Shown: positions 8,601 to 15,617 of the stretch, piece by piece | Position numbering within the stretch: position 1 is the stretch's first letter | Layout of the letters: every line of letters starts with the position of its first letter | DNA from: Larkinella knui | Lineage (GTDB): Bacteria > Bacteroidota > Bacteroidia > Cytophagales > Spirosomataceae | DNA: 64,000 bases | Assembly (NCBI RefSeq): GCF_003858645.1 | Contig: NZ_RQJP01000004.1 | Location: 912,985 to 976,984, forward strand | Reading direction: 5' to 3' | The notes under the pieces: model-generated | Seen by the model: the letters and a program-made list of their open reading frames with translations, nothing else | Databases searched by the model: none | What the model was told of the DNA's origin: nothing | Program-made: the position numbers and the translations under genes

Positions 8601-9272
8601 AGCCTGCACGGCACCGCAGACGCGGTGTTGCTGTTCGATGCCCGATCCCCGCAGTTTGCGAATGTTTATGAAATGATTCGGGGGCGGGTGCCGGGTGTGC
8701 AGGTGAAGCAGACCATGAACGGCTATACGGTCAACATCCGGAACGCGATTTCTTTCGGCACCAACAATTCGATGCAGATCCAGTCGCCGTTGTATCTGCT
8801 GGATGGCTCGTACCTGACCGAAACCCCCGACGGAAATGCGCTGTTGAGTCTGAATCCGAACGATATTGAGCGGATTGAAGTGCTGAAAAACGGGGCTACT
8901 TCGGCCATTTATGGGGCGCGGGGCGGAAATGGCGTGATTGCTTTCTACACAAAACGCGGTCCATCCAAACAAAAGCAGGCCGGGCCCGGCATCGGACTCA
9001 ACCAGTTACCATTCATCGGTTTTGCGGCCCAGCGGGAGTTTTATGTGCCCCGGTATGAAGACACACCGAGCGCGGTTCTGGCCGAGCAGAACGCCCCGAT
9101 CGACCGCCGGGATGTTCTGTACTGGAAACCGCTGATTCAGACCGATTCGAAAGGAACCGCCAACCTGGCTTTTCCGCTGTCGGACGTCGTCCGAACGATT
9201 CGGGTTATTGTGCAGGGCGTCACCACCGATGGCCGGCCCGTGGTGAGCGTGACGAAAATGAAAGTGCAGTAG
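5700..9272 (+). CDS. Large surface protein with carboxypeptidase-like, MG2 and TonB-plug domains
   Basis: A 1190-residue exported protein. The signal peptide ends about residue 29 (SGVRAQ). Residues about 32-120 are a carboxypeptidase-regulatory-like domain (ITGKVTEKQTGQPLPFANVY). A central part resembles alpha-2-macroglobulin MG2 modules (AFVHIDKPFYLTGDRLWLSA, then YTPREKVILNLKV). A second carboxypeptidase-like insert follows near 830 (FSGRVVDEKRNPIPYAELLV). Residues about 985-1080 form a TonB plug (YEMIRGRVPGVQV, LYLLDGS, IERIEVLKNGATSAIYGARG). Only about 110 residues follow, so no 22-strand barrel is encoded. Related Bacteroidota proteins are annotated as plug-containing or MG2 proteins of unknown role. 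Envelope location is inferred; export or ligand capture is speculative. Confidence 0.85.
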   Translation: MNALFTDRIRKLMAGWLLVWIAVSGVRAQETTTITGKVTEKQTGQPLPFANVYLNNTTHGTTTDEKGRYKLTNVPLGTIELVASFLGYQPARQSVRLENNQPRILNLELKSTGVTLADVTVKAKRDKTWERHYREFERELLGKTPFRNQCEIMNPNALHFTYQNNTLKATATEPVIIENRAFGYRLKYDMEYFEVTTNGAMYYAGATRFEELKPSDQRQADRWRNNRQRAYLASTRHLMASLVAGNYEKEGFMVYQVNPQQPEKTTGATLFLDMNRHLLPVNIDSLIRPGRLSFERKLVTATPLKVFYNRVFSGYSPYRDAPYAYTEFRFPQGKSEITVDGRVTLPLGMLAIGHLGNDRFSSLLPADWQPHAAVNQPDTVLAAPIEGQILANDYRLDSMLRHWKLTHPYQAPSAFVHIDKPFYLTGDRLWLSAYVLEPVSGQLMFGDGALHADLLTPGGKLVQHQWMRITDGRATGHFRLSDTLATGIYRLRAYTDEDYASTRPAFERTVTVYNLLSGPGGQPADQSGDLDVQFLPEGGRWVANLPARLGFKAVGGDGRGKAVSGRILDEQGQEVARFISNRFGMGSVVLSPKAGQTYQAEIQYNGQTRRVMLPAVEPEGFVLATDMVSDTAGLSIRILANVPQPDPVVYLTFLSYGQLVQRTKMKLQDGKARLSLPMAVLPPGLCQVTLYDAYGRPRAERMIYVSEQVPPVRISLTADKPVYTPREKVILNLKVIDHPEASPVATLSAAITDADQVPEDSAAADIRTHLLLTGDLRGRIEQPGFFFKDTTLATRRALDDLLLTQGWRRIGLRKPESPSDTLGGIVFSGRVVDEKRNPIPYAELLVAAPSSPQSIPHSIGTNRFGRFRMAGLSVTDTLQLLVQVMDTQFKSIKATVEPDTAGSVWSSAKGIAEPSPDWRQFQHQLDVARTRQESDPGQYRDKQAKVLKEVTIKGYRPPERPENSGRTSLHGTADAVLLFDARSPQFANVYEMIRGRVPGVQVKQTMNGYTVNIRNAISFGTNNSMQIQSPLYLLDGSYLTETPDGNALLSLNPNDIERIEVLKNGATSAIYGARGGNGVIAFYTKRGPSKQKQAGPGIGLNQLPFIGFAAQREFYVPRYEDTPSAVLAEQNAPIDRRDVLYWKPLIQTDSKGTANLAFPLSDVVRTIRVIVQGVTTDGRPVVSVTKMKVQ

Positions 9273-9377
9273 GTTTGGTTTACGGTATTCGGTCTTCCGT
9301 TTACGATGGCTGATGCGTTATCCGTCATGCGCCAGCTGACACGAGTAAACCGTATTCCGCAAACCGCAAACCGTAAA
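9273..9377. repeat. REP-like intergenic repeat between convergent genes
   Basis: The 105-base gap contains GGTTTACGG-type units in one orientation near 9274-9305 and inverted units (AAACCGTATTCCGCAAACCG) near 9347-9366. Between them sits GGCTGATGCG (9308-9317) with ATGCGCCAGCT (9327-9337), nearly the same core as at 45153-45180. It probably forms the 3' ends of both convergent transcripts. Confidence 0.65.
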
Positions 9378-9905
9378 TTATCCTTCCTCTGCAACGCCAA
9401 ATAGAGCCCGTAACTCCTTTGCATCGTGCGGTTTCATACGCCCGGCCAGCACCAGGCGCAGTTGCCGACGGCGCAGCGCACTCTCGTACAGGTCTTTCTC
9501 GGCCTCGGTTTCGGGCGTAACGGGTGGCACCTCGATGGGGCGGCCATTTTGGTCGACGGCCACGAAGGTGTAAAACGCGCGGTTGGTGCTCACCCGCGTG
9601 CCAGCCGGTATGTCTTCCGCCCAGACTTCAATATTGACCTCCATCGACGAATTAAAGCCCCGCGTTACCTTCGCCTGCATCGTTACAATGTTGCCCAGCT
9701 TGATGGGTTCCGAAAAAGAAACGTTATCGACCGAAGCCGTGACCACAATGCGGTTGGAATGTTTCTGGGCCGAAATGGCCGCACAGATGTCCATCCAGTG
9801 CAGCAGCCGGCCCCCCATCAGGTTGTTGAGCGTATTAGTATCGTTGGGCAATACCATTTCGGTCATGGTGACGAGTGACTCGCGGGCGTATTTAGGTTGG
9901 GGCAT
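9378..9905 (-). CDS. Acyl-CoA thioesterase, hotdog fold (YciA/BACH type)
   Basis: A 175-residue cytoplasmic thioesterase that hydrolyses acyl-CoA to free acid and CoA. The hotdog signature is clear: MVLPNDTNTLNNLMGGRLLHWMD with the NxxGGxxL pattern near residue 28, then the VVTASVDNVSFSEPIKLGN strand and FVAVDQNGRP. Single-domain length fits YciA-like enzymes. The C-terminal 40 residues (ETEAEKDLYESALRRRQLRL) form a charged helix seen in many Bacteroidota homologues. It is convergent with the MG2 gene and 63 bases downstream of the DUF748 gene on the same strand, so co-transcription is possible. Confidence 0.88.
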   Translation of the reverse strand: MPQPKYARESLVTMTEMVLPNDTNTLNNLMGGRLLHWMDICAAISAQKHSNRIVVTASVDNVSFSEPIKLGNIVTMQAKVTRGFNSSMEVNIEVWAEDIPAGTRVSTNRAFYTFVAVDQNGRPIEVPPVTPETEAEKDLYESALRRRQLRLVLAGRMKPHDAKELRALFGVAEEG

Positions 9906-9968
9906 ATCGAAATTTCCGGCGACAGAAAGCTTCCCGGCGGTGCTAAACTACGGCTTTTGTCGGCTTCC

Positions 9969-11168
9969 TCAACTATCCTTTTCTTTTTTTCGGGCCTCTT
10001 TCCGCTGCTCGCGCTTCTGTTTTCGTTCGGCTTTTCGCTCTTTCCGCCGTTCCTTCCGTTCCGCTTTCTTCTCTTCGCGTTTTTCCTTGTAATCTTCTTT
10101 CAGATTCAGAACGGCATCCTTGAAGGTAACGGTGTTGTCGAATTCCTTGGTGAATGCTTCAACGTATGCATTCCGCAGAACGCCAATGATGATTGGCCAG
10201 ATCTCCGTTTTGGTATCCTCAACGGTTCCCCGCAGCGGTATTCGGGTGGCAACCTGATCTTTTTTATGGTTTTTGAGAATTTCGGTACCACCCTGAGCCA
10301 GCAGTTCAGTAAAAAAACGGCCAACGCTTCGATTTTCGCCCGGTTCTTTGAGCTTGAAAATCTTCATGTCCTTCGTCAGCGGTTTGAAATACCCCACCAG
10401 CCGCCCGTCGTACATCGCCATTTCACTGACGACGCTGACGGTGCCACGTTCAAAATCGACGTTGCCGTATCTTCGCGCCAGATCGTTGAGCTTGACCAGT
10501 TGCAAGTCACTGAAACTGAGGTTGTAATTGAAATCCGGTAGCGGTTTTAGCAGATACATGCCTGCCGCAAATTTCATGGTGCCGCCCCAGCCGGGTACGT
10601 CGCCCGTGGCAGTAACGGGCGACGGCAATCGGGTTTGTTTCTCTTCAACGTTGCGGATGTTGAGAATTTCGGCCGTAAATTTTTCCAGTGAGAAATCCGT
10701 ACTGGTGGCTTCAAATACGTTTACCAGATCAATTTTGCCGTTGTAAGCCGCAAATCGGTTGATTTGGATGGGCAATAGATCTTTCACCAGTTTGGTCCAG
10801 TCGAGTTCTTTACCGGTCTGGCTGGCTTGTTCATTGTTGCTGAAAGCGAAATTCAGTTCGGGCTGATAGCACTCAACTTCCCCAACCAAAGCGCCTTTAA
10901 ACAGCGAGCGCCATTCGACCGAAAGATCGGTTTTGGGAATGTACAGAAAAGGCTCTTTGATCTTGCCATTGATTTTCCGGATTCTCAGGTCTTTGATTTG
11001 ATAAGCACCCCGAATCAGGGCAATATCGACGTCCTCGACGTGTCCGGTATACGAACCCATGTCGGCCATCAGTTTATTGACGTAGCGCAGTACAAAATAC
11101 GGCAACAGCAAGCGGGCGACGATCAGCAGAACGATAACCGCCAGAATAATCTTTGTGGAACGTTTCAA
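9969..11168 (-). CDS. DUF748/AsmA-like envelope protein
   Basis: A 399-residue protein with one N-terminal membrane anchor (about 6-28, IILAVIVLLIVARLLLPYFV). The following region, with RGAYQIKDLRIRKING, SVEWRSLFKGALVGEVECY and PDFNYNLSFSDLQLVKLND, matches the DUF748 pattern, part of the AsmA-like repeating beta-groove superfamily linked to lipid transport or envelope maintenance. Residues about 355-399 are almost only Lys, Arg and Glu and should form a highly charged helix. The function is not established. It lies between the thioesterase and the pentapeptide-like gene on the same strand. Confidence 0.75.
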   Translation of the reverse strand: MKRSTKIILAVIVLLIVARLLLPYFVLRYVNKLMADMGSYTGHVEDVDIALIRGAYQIKDLRIRKINGKIKEPFLYIPKTDLSVEWRSLFKGALVGEVECYQPELNFAFSNNEQASQTGKELDWTKLVKDLLPIQINRFAAYNGKIDLVNVFEATSTDFSLEKFTAEILNIRNVEEKQTRLPSPVTATGDVPGWGGTMKFAAGMYLLKPLPDFNYNLSFSDLQLVKLNDLARRYGNVDFERGTVSVVSEMAMYDGRLVGYFKPLTKDMKIFKLKEPGENRSVGRFFTELLAQGGTEILKNHKKDQVATRIPLRGTVEDTKTEIWPIIIGVLRNAYVEAFTKEFDNTVTFKDAVLNLKEDYKEKREEKKAERKERRKERKAERKQKREQRKEARKKEKDS

Positions 11169-11220
11169 AGCAACAAGCGTTGATGTTGCCTATAAAACTC
11201 AAAAACCGCCGAAGAGTTAT

Positions 11221-11253
11221 AACGTACCCACGGCCGTTCGACGTAGGTACGTT
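11221..11253. repeat. Short dyad overlapping a stop codon
   Basis: AACGTACC (11221-11228) and GGTACGTT (11246-11253) are inverted around a GC-rich spacer. The right arm covers part of the stop of the pentapeptide-like gene. The arm ends resemble the GGGTACGTT end of the hairpin at 12079-12156, so it may be a degenerate member of that repeat. Confidence 0.5.
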
Positions 11254-12025
11254 AACGCCGATTGGGCGAAAACTTCCGGCCATCCAGGGTCGCGTACTTA
11301 AAATCGGTGGGGCCGTCGAATACGGTATTTTCGAAGCTGGAGTTGCGGGGCAAATGAGTGTATTTGAAATCGGCCGTTCCGTCGAAGCGGGTGCTGTTAA
11401 AATTTGCACCCTCGTCAAATTTGGTGTATTTAAAATCGGCGTACTGGTTGAAGCGGGCCTGCCGGAAGGCAATTTCTTCTTTGAAACTGGTGTATTTAAA
11501 ATTGCCCAGCTCACCAAACCGGGCGTCGCTGAAGTCGGCCACAGCCCGGAACTTCGCGTATTTGAAATTGGCCTCTTCCCGAAAACTGGTGCCGATGAAC
11601 AAAGCCCGTTGCTTAAATTCAGAATATTTGAATTCCGACCCTTTTTCAAAGGTACAGCGCTCAAACGTTACGGCTTCGGTGAAATGAGCCGCATACGTAA
11701 CGCCGTTTCCGCCCCAGCGCCGGCCTTCCTTGTCGATATTTTTGTAGGCAATAAAGTTGCCTTTGAACGTACAATTCCGAAAAGTAACCGGTATTTCAAC
11801 CGTGCTTTCGTAGGCTTCGTTTTCGACCCAGCGGCTGTCTGTTACGCGTTTTTTATTGGCCAGCTCCGTCAGGTCGAGGTCGCCGGAAATGGTGGCGTTT
11901 TCGTAGGAAATAACTTCTTTACGGTTGATTTTAGCCAGAATTTCTTTGGCATCGATGGTGCGTTGGGCCCGGGTGGTTGATGAGAGGGCTAAAAGCAGGA
12001 GGAGGGAAGCCAGTAACGTTTTCAT
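11252..12025 (-). CDS. Secreted pentapeptide-repeat-like protein
   Basis: A 257-residue protein with a signal peptide (MKTLLASLLLLLALSSTTRAQ). From about residue 110 it has regular repeats with Phe every five residues, such as FERCTFEKGSEFKYSEF, FKYAKFRAVADFSDARF and FKYTKFDEGANFNSTRF, which fits a right-handed quadrilateral pentapeptide helix. In this subtype pairs of five-residue units alternate with an FKYxxF signature about every 20 residues. Pentapeptide proteins can mimic DNA or act as scaffolds; this one should be exported, so a DNA-mimic role is unlikely. Upstream and downstream regions both carry inverted repeats. Confidence 0.78.
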   Translation of the reverse strand: MKTLLASLLLLLALSSTTRAQRTIDAKEILAKINRKEVISYENATISGDLDLTELANKKRVTDSRWVENEAYESTVEIPVTFRNCTFKGNFIAYKNIDKEGRRWGGNGVTYAAHFTEAVTFERCTFEKGSEFKYSEFKQRALFIGTSFREEANFKYAKFRAVADFSDARFGELGNFKYTSFKEEIAFRQARFNQYADFKYTKFDEGANFNSTRFDGTADFKYTHLPRNSSFENTVFDGPTDFKYATLDGRKFSPNRR

Positions 12026-12078
12026 ACGGGAAAGATCTGATTTTCCCTAAGGATGAAAAGAAACCGGAGAAGGTTGCA

Positions 12079-12156
12079 CGTACCCCCGGACTTTAGTCCG
12101 TGTTTTTCGTTTGTAATTCTACAGTGAAAAAACACGGACTTTATTCCGGGGGTACG
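12079..12156. repeat. REP-like palindrome pair (CGGACTTTAGTCCG core)
   Basis: The 29-base arms 12079-12107 and 12128-12156 are inverted with three mismatches. The left arm itself holds the mini-palindrome CGGACTTTAGTCCG next to a run of C. This is the layout of paired REP units. It ends exactly where the stop codon of the 119-residue gene begins. Confidence 0.75.
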
Positions 12157-12516
12157 TTAGGGAATCCAGAGGGCTTTGTCGTAGGCCGTATCATAATCGA
12201 ATTCTTCCAGCGGCACAAAGTCGGCAAATTTGCCCGCTTCATTCATCCGGATGGCATACCACAAACCCGTAGCATCGCGCAGCAGTATCCGATAGCCATA
12301 GAGCGGGTGGTAGGTATCGCTGTCGGTGCGGTGATCCCAGCCGGTTTGAAGTTCGATGGCAAACGCAATCTGCGCCAAAGCTTCATCGATGTAGGCCATC
12401 AGGCTACCGAAACCGTCTAGTTCTTCCAGCCAGATCACCAGCCCGTCGGTTCCCCAATCGAACAGGGGGGGCGACGTCCGGCCGGCCGGTTCTGTTATCA
12501 CAAGGTCATTGGTCAT
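12157..12516 (-). CDS. Hypothetical acidic protein, 119 residues
   Basis: I do not recognise the family. The protein is small, soluble and rich in Asp, Glu and Trp (FDWGTDGLVIWLEELDGFG, HPLYGYRILLRDATGLWYAIR), without a signal peptide. It is the last of three minus-strand genes (226-residue unknown, nuclease, this gene), 45 bases downstream of the nuclease, and may be part of the same operon. Its size and acidity would fit a protein partner or inhibitor, which is only a guess from context. Confidence 0.6.
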   Translation of the reverse strand: MTNDLVITEPAGRTSPPLFDWGTDGLVIWLEELDGFGSLMAYIDEALAQIAFAIELQTGWDHRTDSDTYHPLYGYRILLRDATGLWYAIRMNEAGKFADFVPLEEFDYDTAYDKALWIP

Positions 12517-12561
12517 ACTGATAAAGGCTAAATTTGGACTGTAAAGGAGTTGCCGGCCCGC

Positions 12562-13272
12562 TCAGGACGCCTGCCGCAGCCAGTGTCCGGCATCTTCCTG
12601 TTGTTGCTCTTTCCATTTGCGGAGCCAGAAGCGGTATTTTTTTCGTCCGTAGTCCACAAAATCCGGGATCGACGTAGCATCGACGGCAAAAAGCCGGTGC
12701 GGTTTCTGCTTCTGAACGCCAATCAGGACAAACCGAAACTGGCGGGTCTGGGCCCATTCCTGGCTGTCGGAGTTGCGCAGGCTGTCGATGTAAAAAGCCA
12801 CCTGCCGGTCATAGTCGTAATCGTAGCAGCTTTGAAGAAACTGACTCTGGGTGCGCGCCGAGGTGGTTTTAAAATCCAGAATCAGAACGTTCCGTTTTTT
12901 GGGACTGGTATACACCATGTCCAAACGGGCTTTGCAACCCAGTTCCGAAGCAGGGTCGGTAAACAGAACGACCCGTTCTTTCTCCGATTTCCGCAGATAC
13001 CGGTTGCAGAACGAATCGCGCCGAACCTGTTCCGTGAGTTGTTCCAGACGCCCCGATTCGACGGGTTTCATATCCGGCAGCAGCTGTTCGATAATTCCAC
13101 CGACGCTCTCCGGCTCCAGCAGATGCGAGTGAAAAGCCCGCCCGAACTGCATCGCCCGCTGCGGAACAAACCGGGCCGACGGCGGATAGCCGAGGCATTC
13201 TTCCTTCAATCGAGTCAGATCGGAATTCGAAACCCGCGGAATGGAACGGTAATCAATCAATTCGGTAATCAT
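12562..13272 (-). CDS. RecE-like PD-(D/E)XK nuclease (DUF3799 type)
   Basis: A 236-residue protein resembling the PD-(D/E)XK domain of phage RecE/exodeoxyribonuclease VIII-like proteins. Visible motifs are GRAFHSHLLEP (motif I region), CKARLDMVY with the metal-binding Asp, ILDFKTT supplying the D-x-K pair, and YDRQVAFYIDSL, the Q-x3-Y motif of RecB/RecE-type nucleases. It should be a 5'-3' double-strand exonuclease or related enzyme, normally paired with an annealing protein in phage recombination systems. Here it is flanked by unknown genes and a divergent HTH regulator, suggesting a captured phage module. A hairpin at 13313-13343 precedes it. Confidence 0.75.
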   Translation of the reverse strand: MITELIDYRSIPRVSNSDLTRLKEECLGYPPSARFVPQRAMQFGRAFHSHLLEPESVGGIIEQLLPDMKPVESGRLEQLTEQVRRDSFCNRYLRKSEKERVVLFTDPASELGCKARLDMVYTSPKKRNVLILDFKTTSARTQSQFLQSCYDYDYDRQVAFYIDSLRNSDSQEWAQTRQFRFVLIGVQKQKPHRLFAVDATSIPDFVDYGRKKYRFWLRKWKEQQQEDAGHWLRQAS

Positions 13273-13312
13273 AACTGGATTGATTTTGATGAAGTGAATA
13301 AAGTGTATGAAA

Positions 13313-13343
13313 CCCCTGAACTCCCAGAAAAGAAGTTCAGGGG
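13313..13343 (-). terminator. Hairpin between the 226-residue gene and the nuclease gene
   Basis: CCCCTGAACT (13313-13322) pairs with AGTTCAGGGG (13334-13343). On the minus strand it is followed by GTTTCATAC, a weak T-rich tract. It could attenuate read-through from the upstream gene into the nuclease gene. Confidence 0.5.
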
Positions 13344-13353
13344 TCCTCGAAAA

Positions 13354-14034
13354 TTAATTCAGCAGATGAATCCCATTTTCGGGCAACGCTTCTTCGGTGG
13401 GGTTAAGAAACGGGTTGTAATAGTTATAAGCCGTTTTGATGTTGGCGATGTCGGTCAGCGTTTCCTGACGGAAAATCTTGGTCGACTGGCCAAAGGCTTT
13501 CAGCGCTTTAGTTTCCTCCGGATCGGCCAGTTTGTAGCTGAACGTGGCAATGTAATACACCCCTTTCGGCTGAATTTTGGTATTTTCCTTTTTCTCGGCC
13601 ACGGCGGTAATCACCACATCGGCCAGGGTCAGGTCATCATAGAACAGGGGTTCGATCAGCCGGAAGATGTTATCCACCGAATAACCGTGGAACAAGATGG
13701 CCGACACGCAGTTCTTTTCGTCGATGAAAAAGATTTCGGCCCAGTTCTTGGTTCCCATGTTCAAAATATTATCCGTAAAGATGCGCCAGGCAATGGGCTG
13801 GAAGGTCAGCGTCCGGCCGTTGGTGGGGCCTCCCAGTTTTTCGGTACCATTGATGTTAAAGATGCCCTCCTTGGCGTCGAAACGGTATTGGCGGGGGTGA
13901 CCTTCCAGGTATTTATAGCGCCCGGTCGTGGAAGCATTCATGACTTCGCCCGTCGTTTCGTTCACGTTCTGATAAAGTTTCACTTCCAAACCATTTTGAT
14001 TTGTTGCGCCGGTGTTGTTTTTTTGTGTGTTCAT
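13354..14034 (-). CDS. Hypothetical protein, possible ssDNA-binding partner of the nuclease
   Basis: A 226-residue soluble protein I cannot assign. The N-terminal 30 residues are polar and Asn-rich. The middle alternates short strands (LTFQPIAWRIFTDNIL, WAEIFFIDEKNCVSAILFH, KGVYYIATFSYKL), compatible with an OB-like beta fold. The C-terminus is acidic (PTEEALPENG). Position upstream of a RecE-like nuclease and downstream of a regulated divergent promoter suggests a recombination role such as ssDNA binding; this is inference from context and fold pattern, not homology. Confidence 0.6.
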   Translation of the reverse strand: MNTQKNNTGATNQNGLEVKLYQNVNETTGEVMNASTTGRYKYLEGHPRQYRFDAKEGIFNINGTEKLGGPTNGRTLTFQPIAWRIFTDNILNMGTKNWAEIFFIDEKNCVSAILFHGYSVDNIFRLIEPLFYDDLTLADVVITAVAEKKENTKIQPKGVYYIATFSYKLADPEETKALKAFGQSTKIFRQETLTDIANIKTAYNYYNPFLNPTEEALPENGIHLLN

Positions 14035-14083
14035 TAGTATTTGTTGTTTACTGTTCGGACAGGGGGACCGCTATGCGATCCCT

Positions 14084-14110
14084 TTTGCCTTTTTAGGAGG
14101 TTTATATTTG
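14084..14110 (+). promoter_or_regulatory. Candidate promoter TTTG-N15-TATATTTG for the HTH gene
   Basis: TATATTTG at 14103-14110 matches TAnnTTTG exactly, and a TTTG lies at 14084-14087, a shorter spacing than usual. It would give a leader of about 230 bases before the ATG at 14352. Confidence 0.45.
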
Positions 14111-14118
14111 AGTTTAAA

Positions 14119-14138
14119 TATACACACTAATATGTATA
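14119..14138. promoter_or_regulatory. Operator-like dyad TATACA-N8-TGTATA
   Basis: Perfect 6-base half sites, 14119-14124 and 14133-14138, form a 20-bp dyad close to the expected start of transcription of the HTH gene and upstream of the divergent 226-residue gene. This is the expected place for autorepression by the HTH protein. Confidence 0.45.
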
Positions 14139-14351
14139 ATACAAAATGCTACATAAAAAGATTTCCGGAAAATTATTTTTAGAAAAGCAGACGAACAAAA
14201 ACCGTGTTTTATACGGCTTCAGGCCTTTTTAACGCGCTTGGGAGCTACTGAGGAAGAATGGAGACTCCGTGATTAAATAACACCGTCTAGGTGACAAAAA
14301 ATCCAGAGAGATGCTTATTATTACATGGTTTTGTGTAAATCCTGGTTTTAT

Positions 14352-14777
14352 ATGCCCATTGGAGTCCGTCTACAACAGCTAATCGATGCCCTGAACGTCA
14401 GTGTCCTGGAGTTTGCCCGACAATTGGGTGAGAAACGGGGTGAGAAAGTCTACCACATTTTACACGGCCGTCTGAAGCCGCGGTATGAAACGTTACAGAA
14501 AATTTTGCTCGCCTATCCGACTGTCAATGCCGACTGGTTGCTGCGGGGAGAAGGACTGATGTTCCGGACGTTACCCCAAACTCCACTGGCAGCCATTACG
14601 TTAGACGACCGGCTGCGAAATATGGAGTTTCTTTTGTTTCAGTTAAACGAACGTGTAGCTTTGTTACAACAAACGAACGACTTGCTGCGGCAGGAACTTG
14701 AAGAAGTCGTTGGTCAAAAAAAAGTCATCAGTCTATCACGCGTTAGTCGTCGGTCAGATAGATCCACGGAAGCCTGA
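14352..14777 (+). CDS. Helix-turn-helix transcriptional regulator
   Basis: A 141-residue protein when started at the ATG at 14352 (MPIGVRLQQLIDALNVSVLEF), preferred to the ATG at 14325 because homologous regulators begin just before this helix. Residues 1-65 form an XRE-like HTH (GVRLQQLIDALNVSVLEFAR, VYHILHGRLKPRYETLQKIL, NADWLLRGEG), the pattern found in phage CI-like repressors. No S24 peptidase domain follows; instead there is a Leu/Gln-rich coiled coil (about 80-118, NERVALLQQTNDLLRQELEE), probably for dimerisation. It is divergent from the nuclease module, with a dyad between. The CpsB gene follows 32 bases downstream, so it may be co-transcribed with it. Confidence 0.8.
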   Translation: MPIGVRLQQLIDALNVSVLEFARQLGEKRGEKVYHILHGRLKPRYETLQKILLAYPTVNADWLLRGEGLMFRTLPQTPLAAITLDDRLRNMEFLLFQLNERVALLQQTNDLLRQELEEVVGQKKVISLSRVSRRSDRSTEA

Positions 14778-14809
14778 TCACTGCCGGGCTTGCGACTTCA
14801 TTGTAAACT

Positions 14810-15550
14810 ATGTTCTCATTTTTTAAGCGACGCCAGGAACAACCTTCTTTTTCGGATTTCGGATTTCTGGGCGTAGATATTCATTCTCACCTGATTCCGG
14901 GCATTGACGATGGGGTGCCCGACCTGGAAACGGCTTTGACGTGCCTGCGGGCCTTTGAAGAACTGGGGTATAAGAAAGTAATCACGACGCCCCACGTGCT
15001 GCGCGATTATTACCCCAACAGCAGCGATGCCATCCGGCGCGGGCTTGACGAACTCCGCGAAGCCATCGCCCAAACCGACCTGACGATTCAGGTGGATGCG
15101 GCTGCCGAATACCTCATCGACGATCATTTTGTGAGCTTGCTGCAAGCCAACGATCTGTTGACGTTCGGACCGAATTACGTGCTGGTGGAATTGTCGTTTG
15201 CCAATCCGCCCCTCAACCTGGACGAAATCATTTTCCAGATTCAAACGAGAGGTTACCAGCCCATTCTGGCTCACCCCGAGCGGTATTCGTATATGAAGGA
15301 TCAGTCGGAACGCTTCCATAAATTGAGGGTGCAGGGGTGTCTGTTTCAGCTTAATCTGCTTTCACTGATCGGGCAATATGGTGGTCGCGTACAACAGCAG
15401 GCCAAACAACTGCTCGACGACGCGATGGTCGACTTTGTCGGCTCGGATCTGCACCGGCCCCGGGATGCAGAAAAATTAGGTCAATTGCTTCAATCCAAAG
15501 AACTGGCCCTGCTCGGTTCCCATACGTTTCTGAATTCTTCCCTGCTCTAA
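14810..15550 (+). CDS. CpsB/CapC-type PHP-domain tyrosine phosphatase
   Basis: A 246-residue cytoplasmic metal-dependent phosphatase of the PHP fold, similar to YwqE/CpsB. Metal ligands are visible in VDIHSHLIPGIDDG (His25, His27, Asp33/34), TTPHV, LAHPERY and FVGSDLH. Such enzymes dephosphorylate the tyrosine cluster of the capsule autokinase, here probably Wzc encoded at 33021-35378 with its GY-rich tail. The gene begins the plus-strand half of the polysaccharide locus, separated from ugd by a terminator and 447 bases. Confidence 0.9.
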   Translation: MFSFFKRRQEQPSFSDFGFLGVDIHSHLIPGIDDGVPDLETALTCLRAFEELGYKKVITTPHVLRDYYPNSSDAIRRGLDELREAIAQTDLTIQVDAAAEYLIDDHFVSLLQANDLLTFGPNYVLVELSFANPPLNLDEIIFQIQTRGYQPILAHPERYSYMKDQSERFHKLRVQGCLFQLNLLSLIGQYGGRVQQQAKQLLDDAMVDFVGSDLHRPRDAEKLGQLLQSKELALLGSHTFLNSSLL

Positions 15551-15575
15551 CCGGCCTTTTTTTTGCTGCCTATAC

Positions 15576-15617
15576 CGCAGAAAATCGGGGGGCATTGAAC
15601 CCCTCCGGTTTTCTGCG
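15576..15617 (+). terminator. Hairpin terminator after the CpsB gene
   Basis: CGCAGAAAA pairs with TTTTCTGCG, reinforced by an internal G-run/C-run, and is followed by CCTTTCTTTG. It lies 26 bases after the stop codon at 15550. Confidence 0.6.

Noticed and set aside
12550..14037. 495-codon open frame on the plus strand
   Set aside because: It lies antisense to three minus-strand genes that have recognisable or coherent products; its own product has no family pattern and bridges their intergenic gaps.
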